Origin: an uncultured Chloroflexota bacterium
GTDB lineage: Bacteria; Chloroflexota; Anaerolineae; Anaerolineales; Anaerolineaceae
DNA length: 64,000 nucleotides
Direction: 5' to 3'
Assembly: GCA_902786265.1 (NCBI GenBank)
Contig: CADACE010000007.1
Coordinates: 106,845-170,844 of the forward strand
In this document: piece after piece, positions 33,785 through 42,509 of the stretch
Numbering within the stretch: the stretch's first letter is position 1
Layout of the letters: the number at the start of each line of letters is the position of its first letter
Program-made: the position numbers and the translations under genes
Notes under the pieces: model-generated
Told to the model about the DNA's origin: nothing
The model's database searches: none
Seen by the model: the letters and a program-made list of their open reading frames with translations, nothing else

Positions 33785-35143
33785 ATGAGTATAGAAGGCG
33801 TACCTATGACTGTCTTGAAGGCCCTTCTTTCCGTATTTTTCGGAGGCAGCGGATTATATATCATTGTCACACAAGCCCTGTATTTTTTAGGACTTTGGAA
33901 AATCTTTGAAAAATCGGATATTAAAGGCTGGTGGGCGCTGGTTCCCTGGTACCGGGAATACCAGCTCGGTAAATGCGCGGGGAAAGAGCCTGAAGGCAGA
34001 GCGATCGCGGTAACATCCTTTTTCGTATCTGTTATTGAGTTCGCTCGTTTATTTATTGCAAACGAATATATCCTTCTGCTTTTGGGTGTTTTCACAATAA
34101 TGGCAGCGATCATCAATGTCGTCTACTCTATTCAGGTATATACCGGTTTGATCGACGTATACAATGTCCGCAAACGCTGGCTGTGGCTGTGGATCTTTGC
34201 GGAACCCATTCCGGCACTGGTCTGGGGCTTTTCCAAAAAGTACCAGCCTTCCTGGAAAGCGGGGGAATTCCGTGATAATGCGGTATCACATGTGAAGGGC
34301 GGCGAGGTCGCGGATATGGGCGAAGGTCTGACCGTGAACCTGAACAAACGCGAAGTCGCCGAAGGGCTGTTCCATAAAAAACAGCTGCTCAAAGATATCC
34401 ATATGAACATCAAACCCGGCCGCCTGGTGATGCTGCTGGGTGGTTCCGGCGCGGGCAAGACCACTTATGTGAATGCTATCAACGGATATGAAAAAGCGGA
34501 CGCAAAAGTGATGCTCAACGGACGGGATGTCTACAAGGAATACAGCAAGATGCAGTTTGAATGCGGCTTCGTTCCGCAGTCAGACCTGATGCGGGGGAAG
34601 GATACAGTTCAGCATACGCTGATGGATTACGCGGCCCTGCGTCTGCCCAGCGACTTCACGCTGCAGGACCGCAAAGACCGGGTCGAGGAAGCGCTGAAGC
34701 TCTTCGGTCTCGGACCGGTCCGCAACAGCATGGTTTCCCAGCTTTCCGGCGGACAGCGCAAACGCCTTTCCATCGCCATGGAATTCCTTTCCAATCCAAC
34801 CCTGCTGATCCTGGACGAACCGGACTCCGGCGTGGACGGCGTGATGGCAAAGGAACTCTTCAAACAGATGCGGAAAGTTGCCGATACCGGCCGCATCGTG
34901 ATCGCTATCACCCATACGCCCGACCGTGTTGTCGACATGTTCGACGATGTGATCATCCTCGCGAAAGACTCTGACCGCACAGGCCGTCTGGCATTCTATG
35001 GTACCGTTGATGAATGCCGGAAGTTCTTCGGCAAGGAACGGATGGAGGATGTAGTCAAGACGATCAACCGTCCGGAAGAAGGCGGTGACGGCAGAGCCGA
35101 TGAATTCATTATCAAGTACGCTCAGGAGGTGCAGCATGTCTGA
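33785..35143 (+). CDS. ABCG-type ATPase fused to an N-terminal membrane domain
   Basis: 452 residues from ATG 33785, nine bases after AAGGAG. The first about 155 residues form four hydrophobic helices with GWWALVPWYREYQLGKCAG, similar to DUF5684-type small membrane proteins. A linker leads into an ABCG-like ATPase: Walker A LGGSGAGKTTYVN, signature QLSGGQRKRLSIAMEF, Walker B LLILDEPDSGVDG. It overlaps the permease gene by eight bases. Membrane domains in ABCG half-transporters normally follow the ATPase; here a non-ABC membrane module precedes it. Confidence 0.82.
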   Translation: MSIEGVPMTVLKALLSVFFGGSGLYIIVTQALYFLGLWKIFEKSDIKGWWALVPWYREYQLGKCAGKEPEGRAIAVTSFFVSVIEFARLFIANEYILLLLGVFTIMAAIINVVYSIQVYTGLIDVYNVRKRWLWLWIFAEPIPALVWGFSKKYQPSWKAGEFRDNAVSHVKGGEVADMGEGLTVNLNKREVAEGLFHKKQLLKDIHMNIKPGRLVMLLGGSGAGKTTYVNAINGYEKADAKVMLNGRDVYKEYSKMQFECGFVPQSDLMRGKDTVQHTLMDYAALRLPSDFTLQDRKDRVEEALKLFGLGPVRNSMVSQLSGGQRKRLSIAMEFLSNPTLLILDEPDSGVDGVMAKELFKQMRKVADTGRIVIAITHTPDRVVDMFDDVIILAKDSDRTGRLAFYGTVDECRKFFGKERMEDVVKTINRPEEGGDGRADEFIIKYAQEVQHV

Positions 35144-36434
35144 AGCAATTATGACAGGAACACGCCAACACAAATTGCACTACCGCGGCAGGGGCGGTCA
35201 GGTCCTTATCTATCTCGGCAAATTGCTGCGGGGATTTATTTATCAGAGTGACTGGAAAGTGATGCCGCTGGCAGCTCTCATCGCGGGGCTTGTTTCCATG
35301 GTGGTAAAGAGAGACTTCTTCCTGACTATGGAAGGAACGATCAAAGGTGCTTTTGCCCTGACCTGTGTCGGGATCTGGAACGGATGCTTCAACTCCATCC
35401 AGGTCGTTTGCCGGGAACGGGACATCATCAAACGTGAGCATCGTTCCGGCCTGCACATCAGCGCGTATATTTTTGCCCATATGGTCTATCAGGCTGGGCT
35501 TTGCCTGCTGCAGACCATCATTACGCTTTATGTCTGCAAGACGACCGGAATGCAGTTCCCGGACGGGAAGAGCCTGTTCACTCCCTGGCTTGTGGCTGAT
35601 ATCGGGATCACGATTTTCCTGATCACTTTTGCCTCCGACATGCTTTCTCTGTGGGTCTCCTGTATCACCCGTTCTACCACGACCGCTATGACCGTGATGC
35701 CTTTCATCCTGATCTTCCAGCTGGTCTTTTCGGGCGGGATCTTCACCCTGCCTTCCTGGGCAGTCAAGGTATCGGCAGTTTCCATCTCCAATTATGGTTT
35801 GAAGTGCATTGCCACACAGGCAGACTATAACAGCCTTCCCCTCGTGACCGGCTGGGATTCCATCATGAAAGTAGAAAACCAGGAGCTCAAAACCACGGTC
35901 ACGCTTGGTCAGGTGATGGATTTTCTGCAGCGGGATGATCTTCCGATGATCCATGATCTCAGGGAGCGGGAATATAGTGTGCCGACAACGGAACAGATCA
36001 TGTCGGCGTTCAATATTGCTCCGGATGCGCGGTTTGGAGATACTCCCTTGAGTTATAAGCAGATGCTGTCGCTTGCGGATGCTGCATTGACAGCAGAGAA
36101 TGCGGCGGGAACCACGGAAATCGCCCAGGAAGAGCGGCCTACCTTCAATATCGGTCAGGTGATCGATGTTATGGCGGAGATCACCGAGGAACAGGGACTG
36201 AGGGATGAGGAATATAATGTCAGCACCACCGTCGGTCAGCTCCTGGATCTGGTCGGCAGGGAAAAAGCGGAAACCTATGTCAAAACGATGACAGCGCAAT
36301 CCAACAGAAAAGCATTCTATGAAAGCACGAGGGATAATGTACAGTCATATTGGATACCGATGTGCCTGTTCATTGCTGTCTTTGCCCTGCTTTCCGTTAT
36401 TTGCCTCGAATTCGTGGATAAGGATAAGCGGTAA
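35136..36434 (+). CDS. ABC-2-type permease with large extracytoplasmic insert
   Basis: 432 residues from ATG 35136 after AGGAGG. Five hydrophobic helices (about 35-245) are followed by about 160 soluble residues and one last helix near the end (IPMCLFIAVFALLSVICLEF). The soluble insert holds three short related segments: TLGQVMDFL, NIGQVIDVM and TVGQLLDLV. It resembles ABCG-type permeases with an enlarged loop before the last helix. It partners with the upstream ATPase as an exporter; the substrate is unknown. A terminator follows. Confidence 0.8.
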   Translation: MSEAIMTGTRQHKLHYRGRGGQVLIYLGKLLRGFIYQSDWKVMPLAALIAGLVSMVVKRDFFLTMEGTIKGAFALTCVGIWNGCFNSIQVVCRERDIIKREHRSGLHISAYIFAHMVYQAGLCLLQTIITLYVCKTTGMQFPDGKSLFTPWLVADIGITIFLITFASDMLSLWVSCITRSTTTAMTVMPFILIFQLVFSGGIFTLPSWAVKVSAVSISNYGLKCIATQADYNSLPLVTGWDSIMKVENQELKTTVTLGQVMDFLQRDDLPMIHDLREREYSVPTTEQIMSAFNIAPDARFGDTPLSYKQMLSLADAALTAENAAGTTEIAQEERPTFNIGQVIDVMAEITEEQGLRDEEYNVSTTVGQLLDLVGREKAETYVKTMTAQSNRKAFYESTRDNVQSYWIPMCLFIAVFALLSVICLEFVDKDKR

Positions 36435-36448
36435 TTTAATCAGGCGCC

Positions 36449-36504
36449 GGGGCTCAGGGGCCGGAAATCAGTAAATATTACTCAGAAGCCGGGATTCGGG
36501 AATG
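36449..36504. repeat. Weak heptamer-periodic spacer after the ABC operon
   Basis: Units such as GGGGCTC, AGGGGCC, GGAAATC, AGAAGCC, GGGATTC occur every seven bases. More diverged than the other heptamer spacers. Confidence 0.45.
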
Positions 36505-36537
36505 ATGAAAGTTTCCTGATTCCCGGTTTCATTTTTT
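36497..36537 (+). terminator. Terminator of the ABCG operon
   Basis: CGGGAAT (36497-36503) pairs with ATTCCCG (36519-36525); a T-run ends at 36537. Confidence 0.7.
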
Positions 36538-36581
36538 GCCATTAAGCCGAAATTTCCCGCTCTGTGTTCCCTGCCTTTTGC

Positions 36582-36630
36582 GAATCCTGCCACCTACATC
36601 CTACATCCTATTACAGCCTTCCTGCTATCT
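36582..36630. repeat. Heptamer-periodic spacer before the Y-RNA-like gene
   Basis: Seven units in register, including ACATCCT twice in succession (36596-36609), GCCACCT before and CCTTCCT, GCTATCT after. Confidence 0.75.
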
Positions 36631-36652
36631 GTCCTGTTCGGAAAAAATCCGT

Positions 36653-36658
36653 TATAAT
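36653..36658 (+). promoter_or_regulatory. -10 box of the small RNA gene
   Basis: A perfect TATAAT ends seven bases before the first base of the outer RNA stem at 36665. The -35 (CTGTCC at 36629-36634) is weak. Confidence 0.6.
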
Positions 36659-36664
36659 AGTCAT

Positions 36665-36791
36665 AAGGCACTAATAGCAATAATCAGCGATAAAAACCCC
36701 GAGACGCAGGTTTCGATACCTGTCGTGTTGCGAAACACGTAGTTCAGTGGCAGAACCGAGGGGAGCGAACCAAAAAGTGCCTTGTTTTTTT
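36665..36791 (+). ncRNA. YrlA-like Y RNA candidate: circularly permuted tRNA mimic
   Basis: About 120 nt with its own -10 box and a T-run (36785-36791). AAGGCACT (36665-36672) pairs with AGTGCCTT (36777-36784) as a closing stem. Inside, four helices form a tRNA cloverleaf in permuted order: CCCCGAG/CGAGGGG (36697-36703, 36757-36763; anticodon-stem position, with tandem G-A pairs), a T-arm GCAGG-TTTCGATA-CCTGT (36706-36723), an acceptor CGTGTT/AACACG (36724-36739) closed by a GCGA tetraloop, and a canonical D-arm starting UA-GTTC with loop AGTGGCA and GAAC (36740-36756). There is no CCA end, so it cannot be charged. Bacterial YrlA RNAs that bind Ro60 have this layout. No Ro60 gene lies in the window. 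An alternative reading is a cis element in the corA leader. Confidence 0.75.
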
Positions 36792-36807
36792 GTGAAATGG
36801 TGGTGAG

Positions 36808-37725
36808 ATGTATTATCTAATCAGAGAATCCCTTGTGCCGTGTGAAGCGGGTGAGATCAAAAATCCCGATGTGCAGTTCGCGGCTGTCCTGAATTCAGAA
36901 GAATGGCTCAGCCGATGTGCTGACTTCGGCATGGGCATCGATATGGAAATGGAAACCGGCAACCCGCTCGAAACAAAAGCAGTTGTAAACATAGATTCGC
37001 TCACCGGTTCTTTTTGCAGGCCGGCGCTTGCCCAAAACGAAAATTTCAAGAGGAGCTTTTCCTTCGCTCTGGATGGAAAGGGCATTGTGCTGGTTGATGA
37101 TTCCGGTTATGCAGAACGCCTGACCGAACAGATCAGCCGTACAAAAAAATGGCGGTATCCCGGACTCGAACGCTTCCTCTATGATCTGCTGGAAACAGCC
37201 ATTGCGGGTGACCTCCCAATGCTGGAGCAGACAGAAAAAAAGCTGAACCGGATCGAGGAAGAAATTATGAAAGGCGATATCACCGGTTACCCTCTCGAGC
37301 TGAATGCCATCCGCGGCGACCTGCTGGACCTGCGGCTTCATTATGAGCAGCTCATTGACCTGGGGCAGGAGCTTCAGGAAAATGAGAACGATTTCTTTAA
37401 GGAAGAAACACTGCGCTATTTCCAGATGTTCACGGAGCGGGTGATCCGTCTGCAGGATATGGTGAACAGCCAGCGGGATTATACTGCCCAGCTGCGGGAC
37501 CTGCTTCAGGCTCAGCTGGAGGTGAAACAGAATACCATCATGACTGTGCTGACGGTGATTACGACCATTTTTCTCCCGCTTACGCTTATTGCGGGCTGGT
37601 ACGGGATGAATTTTATCTATATGCCGGAACTGTCATGGGCTTATGGGTATCCGGTGATCATAATTGTCAGCGTGCTTATTGTTGTCGGCTGCCTGTACCT
37701 GTTCAAGAAAAAAAAGTGGATGTGA
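36808..37725 (+). CDS. corA: CorA-family divalent metal transporter
   Basis: 305 residues. A soluble N-terminal domain and long helix are followed by two C-terminal membrane helices. The signature GMN lies at 266-268 (GWYGMNF), at the end of the first helix, as in all CorA channels, which pass Mg2+ (or Co2+/Ni2+, Zn2+) as pentamers. The GGTGGTGAG ribosome site precedes the ATG. The Y-RNA-like gene and its terminator lie 17 bases upstream, so corA needs read-through or another promoter. thrH follows. Confidence 0.9.
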   Translation: MYYLIRESLVPCEAGEIKNPDVQFAAVLNSEEWLSRCADFGMGIDMEMETGNPLETKAVVNIDSLTGSFCRPALAQNENFKRSFSFALDGKGIVLVDDSGYAERLTEQISRTKKWRYPGLERFLYDLLETAIAGDLPMLEQTEKKLNRIEEEIMKGDITGYPLELNAIRGDLLDLRLHYEQLIDLGQELQENENDFFKEETLRYFQMFTERVIRLQDMVNSQRDYTAQLRDLLQAQLEVKQNTIMTVLTVITTIFLPLTLIAGWYGMNFIYMPELSWAYGYPVIIIVSVLIVVGCLYLFKKKKWM

Positions 37726-37760
37726 TGGCTGAGTTAGGATAAATCAGAAAGGAATAATAC

Positions 37761-38360
37761 ATGAATATTGTATGTTTGGATTTGGAAGGCGTATTGGTGC
37801 CGGAGATCTGGATCGCTTTTTCCGAGGCGAGCGGCATTCCGGAACTTCGCAGAACGACCCGGGATGAACCGGATTATGACAAACTGATGAAATGGCGCAT
37901 CAATCTGCTGAAGGAGCGCGGGATGAAGCTGAAGGATGTCCAGAATACCATAGCCACCATCGACCCGCTGCCGGGCGCGCTGGAGTTTATGGAAGAGCTG
38001 CGGTCGATGACCCAGGTGCTTATCCTCAGCGATACCTTTACGGAATTTGCCATGCCTTTGATGAAGAAGCTGCGCTGGCCGACGATTTTCTGCAACTCAC
38101 TGGTTATTTCGGAAGACGGATTTATCGATGATTTTAAAATGCGCATCCAAAATTCCAAGCTTTCCACTGTCCGTGCTTTGCAGAGCATCGGTTTCGAGAC
38201 GATCGCCGCGGGCGACAGCTATAATGACCTGGATATGATCCTCAATTCCAAAGCAGGATTCCTCTTCCGCAGTACGGAGAAAATCAAAGCGGACTATCCG
38301 CAGCTGCCCGCGTTTGAGGAATACAGCGAATTGCTTGAAGCGATCAGAAAACTGTATTAG
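37761..38360 (+). CDS. thrH: ThrH-like phosphoserine phosphatase/homoserine phosphotransferase
   Basis: 199 residues. CLDLEGVLVPEIWIAFSE is nearly diagnostic of ThrH, where the HAD motif I is DLEG (D7, E9) instead of DxDG. LILSDTFTEF and AAGDSYNDLDMI give motifs II and IV. ThrH dephosphorylates phosphoserine and can move the phosphate to homoserine. AGAAAGGAA precedes the ATG. leucyl aminopeptidase follows after 38 bases. Confidence 0.88.
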   Translation: MNIVCLDLEGVLVPEIWIAFSEASGIPELRRTTRDEPDYDKLMKWRINLLKERGMKLKDVQNTIATIDPLPGALEFMEELRSMTQVLILSDTFTEFAMPLMKKLRWPTIFCNSLVISEDGFIDDFKMRIQNSKLSTVRALQSIGFETIAAGDSYNDLDMILNSKAGFLFRSTEKIKADYPQLPAFEEYSELLEAIRKLY

Positions 38361-38398
38361 ACATAGATCAGCGTAAAGAAAGGGATTCAGGGGATAAA

Positions 38399-39808
38399 AT
38401 GGATATTTCTCAATATCGGAAAATGTTTACAGAAAAAAGCGCGGAAATTTTTGACATTGCCAATGCGTTTGAGATCCTTCACGCGGAGAAGCTTGAGGGA
38501 GAGGTTATTTTTCATGTCACTGATGAGAAAACAAGCCTGCTGAAAAAAGCGGGGGACATGGTTGTCCGGGAGAATAACGGTCAGACTGAAATCGATATTT
38601 ATACCGGTGGAGAAAAAGAAAGAGACCGCTGGCGCAAGACCGGCGGACGCATCGCTTCCTGGATGAAATCCCACTGTCCGGAATCAGCTGCCCTGGATTG
38701 CGGTCCCGCGAACCGGCGTGAATTGCTGGTCGGGTTGTTCCTTGGTGCTTATGAATTTTCAAAATACAAAGAGGCGAAAAAGGAAGTCTCCGGTCCTCTC
38801 AGTGTGGTTATGGACAAGGCTGATTTTGATGAAGTGAAGATCATCTGCGATGCCCAGAACATGGCGCGAGAGTGGGCTCATGAACCGGCATCCGTGATCA
38901 ATCCATGGACGCTTTCCGATCGGGCAAGGTCCTTTGCGATGGTTTACGGACTGGAATGCACAGTGATCGATGATGAGCAACTGAAGAAAATGGGTGCCGG
39001 CGCCATTGTTGCCGTCGGTCAGGGGTCCAGGACACCCTCCCGTATGATCATCCTGCAATATCCCGGCACAAAATCCGGAAAGCCGGTCGTTCTGGTGGGG
39101 AAGGCTATCACCTTTGATTCCGGCGGATTATCACTCAAGACGACCCAGGGTATGCCGACGATGAAATATGATAAGAGCGGCGCCATGGCAGTATTGGGCA
39201 TTTTGCGGGCCGCAGCAATGCTGAAACTGGAAACACCGGTGACCGGTGTGATCTGCGCGGCTGAAAACATGCCGGATGGCGGCGCTTATCGTCCGGATGA
39301 TATTATCCGGAGTTTATCCGGAAAGACGATCGAGATCAGAAGTACTGACGCGGAAGGGCGTCTGGTTTTGGCGGATGGTCTCACGTATGCCCAGCAGAAT
39401 TTGGATCCTCGCTGCATTATCGATTACGCGACGCTGACAGGAGCCTGTGTGGTCGCGCTTGGCGGGACCCGGGCGGGCTGCATCTGCACGGATGACGCCA
39501 TGTTCAGCGGTTTATTTGCTTCGGGAGAAAAGACACAGGAGCGGATCTGGCGTCTGCCTTCGGACGAGGATTATTTCAATGCGCTGAAGAGCCCGGACGC
39601 GGATCTGAAGAATTCTTCCGGAGGCCGGGAAGCCGGTGCCTGTGTAGCCGGAATGTTCCTGAAGACCTTTATTAACGAGGGAATGCCCTGGGCGCATCTG
39701 GATATCGCCGGCACAGCCTACAATATGGATGGCTCTGCCTATTTCGTTCCCGGGTCCACCGGTTTCGGCGTCCGCCTGACCATTGACTGGCTGAAGAGTT
39801 TGCAATAA
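38399..39808 (+). CDS. pepA: Leucyl aminopeptidase (M17)
   Basis: 469 residues. Two-metal exopeptidase releasing N-terminal residues. The M17 catalytic domain is complete: K235 and D240 (VGKAITFDSGG), D258 (MKYDKSGA), D317 and E319 (RSTDAEGRL) bind metal; K247 and R321 are catalytic. The N-terminal domain (1-165) is diverged, as is usual. A short ribosome site GGGG precedes the ATG. It is cytoplasmic and is probably co-transcribed with thrH. Confidence 0.92.
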   Translation: MDISQYRKMFTEKSAEIFDIANAFEILHAEKLEGEVIFHVTDEKTSLLKKAGDMVVRENNGQTEIDIYTGGEKERDRWRKTGGRIASWMKSHCPESAALDCGPANRRELLVGLFLGAYEFSKYKEAKKEVSGPLSVVMDKADFDEVKIICDAQNMAREWAHEPASVINPWTLSDRARSFAMVYGLECTVIDDEQLKKMGAGAIVAVGQGSRTPSRMIILQYPGTKSGKPVVLVGKAITFDSGGLSLKTTQGMPTMKYDKSGAMAVLGILRAAAMLKLETPVTGVICAAENMPDGGAYRPDDIIRSLSGKTIEIRSTDAEGRLVLADGLTYAQQNLDPRCIIDYATLTGACVVALGGTRAGCICTDDAMFSGLFASGEKTQERIWRLPSDEDYFNALKSPDADLKNSSGGREAGACVAGMFLKTFINEGMPWAHLDIAGTAYNMDGSAYFVPGSTGFGVRLTIDWLKSLQ

Positions 39809-39876
39809 GATTTATTTCAGGGACGGTTTTGTGCCGCGCTTGCCGCAGCATGAGATCGTCCCTGATCTGTGAAGGA

Positions 39877-40296
39877 TCACAAGGCGCACAGGAAGGCGTT
39901 GGCTTTGGTCAGGATGTTCTTTCTGCTTTCGGTCGGCAGCAGTTCCAGAGCTTCTTCATAGGAGCAGAGCCTTACATCCCGGATCTCATCAGATGGCGGA
40001 GGATCGATGCGCTGGCCGCTGTATTCCGCAAGAAAATAGAAGACATCCTTCATTACTCCCGGTTTTTTATTGACTTCATAAGTCTCTGTTTCCCGGAACT
40101 CCGGAAGGATCCGGGGACGGAGACCGGTCTCTTCCCAAATCTCCCTCATTGCGGTCTGATGTTCGGTCTCCCCGGCTTCCACATGACCCTTCGGGAAGCA
40201 GAAGCGTCCGCTGCGCTGCTGTACGAGAACATAGCGGATCTGACCGTCCTCATCCCGGGTAAAAACAACCGCTCCGCAGGATTTTTCTTTGTCCAT
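39877..40296 (-). CDS. NUDIX hydrolase
   Basis: 139 residues. The Nudix box GHVEAGETEHQTAMREIWEETGL is complete, with the REIWEE metal ligands. The start KSCGAVVFTRDEDGQIRYVLVQQRSGRFCFPKG resembles the diadenosine-polyphosphate (Ap4A) hydrolase subgroup, though the exact substrate cannot be fixed. AGGAGAG precedes the ATG on the minus strand. Confidence 0.85.
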   Translation of the reverse strand: MDKEKSCGAVVFTRDEDGQIRYVLVQQRSGRFCFPKGHVEAGETEHQTAMREIWEETGLRPRILPEFRETETYEVNKKPGVMKDVFYFLAEYSGQRIDPPPSDEIRDVRLCSYEEALELLPTESRKNILTKANAFLCAL

Positions 40297-40424
40297 GGTT
40301 CTCTCCTCTGAATCGGATCAGTTTTGCTGACACCGGTTTATTGTTCATGCTTATGATAGAAAATCAATATTTTTCAAACGACTTTTTACGATTATTTTAT
40401 ATTTTTCAATGGAGTTTGCAGCAA

Positions 40425-40456
40425 AAAAGCGAACGATCCGTAAATCGTTCGCTTTT
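40425..40456 (-). terminator. Terminator of the LUD/HAD transcript
   Basis: AAAAGCGAACGAT pairs with ATCGTTCGCTTTT; read on the minus strand the stem ends in six T. Confidence 0.85.
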
Positions 40457-40473
40457 CGACTCTAATACTTTTC

Positions 40474-41103
40474 TCAGAATCCCAGGTTGTCATTCACCAG
40501 GATCACGTGAATGCGGCCGGCGTGGCGGGAGAATCGCGTGATGAGGAACTGGCAGCAGATGGTGTCCGGTGATTTGCAGTCCATGCAGGTTCCGGTTTTT
40601 GTGCAGGGTGTGGAAAGACCGAAGCGCTGGGTGTTGATCGGTGCCGCGACATTGCGTGCCCGTTTCATGGCGCCGTCCCAGTCATCGCAGACCTTGTTCA
40701 TACCGACGATCATGACGACCTTGCGGGGGCCCTGTGCGATCGCGCTCACACGGTTGGCGTTGCCGTCAATGTTGACCAGGATCCCGTCCTGTGTAATGGC
40801 GTTGGAGCTGGAAAGGAAAACATCCGCGTCATAAGCCGCAAGCATGGCTGCGCGTTTGTCTTCATAGGCATCACGGTCGATGAAATTGTAGTTTCCGTTT
40901 TTGAGCGCGTCTACAAGTCCGATTTCGTGAACGCTCATCCCGCCGCCCATGGTCACGGAGCTTCCCTCCGGGATCAGTGACAGCGCGATTTCTTTGGCTT
41001 CCTCTTTTGACGCGGCGTAATAGCCTGTCATATTGCGGGACTTGAGCCCTTTAATAACTGTCTGAGCCAGAAGCTCATTGCGTTTTGTGATATTTACGTT
41101 CAT
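40474..41103 (-). CDS. LUD-domain protein (lactate-utilisation family)
   Basis: 209 residues of the LUD/YkgG fold (TMGGGMSVHEIGLVDAL, DVFLSSSNAITQDGILVNIDG). A Cys-rich segment near the C-terminus (CTKTGTCMDCKSPDTICC) may hold a metal or Fe-S cluster. Single-domain LUD proteins of anaerobes lack LutA/LutB neighbours and their role is not established. Probably one transcript with the HAD gene 28 bases upstream. Confidence 0.8.
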   Translation of the reverse strand: MNVNITKRNELLAQTVIKGLKSRNMTGYYAASKEEAKEIALSLIPEGSSVTMGGGMSVHEIGLVDALKNGNYNFIDRDAYEDKRAAMLAAYDADVFLSSSNAITQDGILVNIDGNANRVSAIAQGPRKVVMIVGMNKVCDDWDGAMKRARNVAAPINTQRFGLSTPCTKTGTCMDCKSPDTICCQFLITRFSRHAGRIHVILVNDNLGF

Positions 41104-41131
41104 ATTATGCCTCTTTTCCTGACCCTCGTGA

Positions 41132-41830
41132 TCAATTCAGATACTCCTGCAATTCCTTGAAATCACCCTGCGGAAACTCTGAGATATCGGCATCATTTTG
41201 GTTGATCAGGCATTCGGTCATCAGAAAGACCTTCATGCCCAGCTGGTCCGCGATCATATCCTCCTCCACATCATTACCGACCATAACGCAGTCTTTGGCT
41301 GTGAGGTTCATGCGCCGCAGCAGCTCGCGGTAATAGTTCAGGTTGGGTTTGCAGTAATTGAAGTTTTCATAACTTGTAATTAACTCAAAGTCTTCAGGAT
41401 CCAGACCAGCCCAGCGGATACGGCTTTCCGTCGCGATAGTGGGAAAAACCGGATTTGTCGCCAAAACGACACGTCTTCCCTTTTCTTTCTGGGCTCTGAC
41501 GATCTTTGCCGCCAGGTAATGAAACCCGCAGATATCCTTGATTTTCTGATAGTCTTTTGAGTAAAAATCGATAAACAAAGGGGCGTGACTCCGGGCCTGC
41601 TCACCGAAAGAATTGACGTAATCCTCCCAAAATACAGCTTCGTTGGTGCGGCTGCCGTTATTTTTTATCATGGCCTTGGAAGCGTGTATGATTGCTTGGA
41701 TCAACTTGTTCGGCTCATATCCGAAAGCAGCAAACTTCTTCGCGAGCATATCAAAGTAGTATTGTACGAATAAATCCTGGTCTATCGGCAGCAAAGTACC
41801 GTCCAAATCAAAAAACACAGCTTTAATCAT
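41132..41830 (-). CDS. HAD-superfamily hydrolase
   Basis: 232 residues. Motif I FFDLDGTLLP, motif II ATNPVFP, Lys in YCKPNLNYY, motif IV MVGNDVEEDM. An all-helical cap between motifs I and II marks subclass I. The substrate cannot be read. First gene before the LUD gene on the minus strand. Confidence 0.8.
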   Translation of the reverse strand: MIKAVFFDLDGTLLPIDQDLFVQYYFDMLAKKFAAFGYEPNKLIQAIIHASKAMIKNNGSRTNEAVFWEDYVNSFGEQARSHAPLFIDFYSKDYQKIKDICGFHYLAAKIVRAQKEKGRRVVLATNPVFPTIATESRIRWAGLDPEDFELITSYENFNYCKPNLNYYRELLRRMNLTAKDCVMVGNDVEEDMIADQLGMKVFLMTECLINQNDADISEFPQGDFKELQEYLN

Positions 41831-41993
41831 TCATCCCTCTGTCGAAATAAGGTCGCATTCCGTCCGATTATAAATAATACTGATGGATCGATGATAGTTC
41901 TCCGTCATTGCAGCTGATCAGGAATAATGTCCCTGAAAATCCATATAATCATTCTATATAAATTATACACATATCCGGTTATTTTTGTACAAT

Positions 41994-42509
41994 TCATTTC
42001 CTTTTCTGCTGTTGAAATTCTCCTGTGTTGAGGAACCATGCCTGGGCTTCAGCGCGGGAATGGAATATGATGATGGTTTTCCCGCTTTTATACTGTTCCA
42101 GCAGCGCATAGATCCCCGGCAGCTGTTCCTGCGGAAAATCTTCGATCCACTGCCGAAACTCCGCGTCTAATTCCTCTTCCACCCAGGGCATGTCTTCCCG
42201 TACGGTGCCGACACGGGAGCGGGCTCCTTCCAGACAAACATCCGTCGGATAGTCAAGGAAAAAGACCGCGTCACATCGCCGGAGGCGTGTTTCCATCGTC
42301 TTGATGTAATTCCCGTCAATGATCCATTCATCTCCGGATAAAATCTGCTCCAGAGCCGCGTCAAATTCTTCCCTTGTGACGGTTGTACGGTCTGCTTTGT
42401 GCCAAATCCGGTCCAGATAAAAAAGAGGCAGTCCGGTCAGGTCCCGAAGCCGGCGGGCAAAGGTACTTTTTCCCGCACCGGGACAGCCTATAATGATGAC
42501 CTTTTTCAT
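41994..42509 (-). CDS. P-loop kinase-like (topology modulation/adenylate kinase-like) protein
   Basis: 171 residues. Walker A GCPGAGKSTF at the N-terminus; LPLFYLDRIWHK and WIIDGNYIKTMETRLRRCDAVFFLDYPTDVC are typical of the FlaR/adenylate-kinase-like group annotated as topology modulation proteins. Its substrate is unknown. The start overlaps the end of the esterase gene by four bases (ATGA on the minus strand), so the two are translationally coupled. Confidence 0.78.
   Translation of the reverse strand: MKKVIIIGCPGAGKSTFARRLRDLTGLPLFYLDRIWHKADRTTVTREEFDAALEQILSGDEWIIDGNYIKTMETRLRRCDAVFFLDYPTDVCLEGARSRVGTVREDMPWVEEELDAEFRQWIEDFPQEQLPGIYALLEQYKSGKTIIIFHSRAEAQAWFLNTGEFQQQKRK

Noticed and set aside
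36697..36763. A functional but permuted tRNA gene
   Set aside because: Only four bases join the acceptor strands and there is no room for CCA or a discriminator base, so no mature tRNA end could form.
36665..36791. M-box or other metal riboswitch before corA
   Set aside because: The known M-box conserved segments are absent; tRNA-type D- and T-arms explain the structure better.
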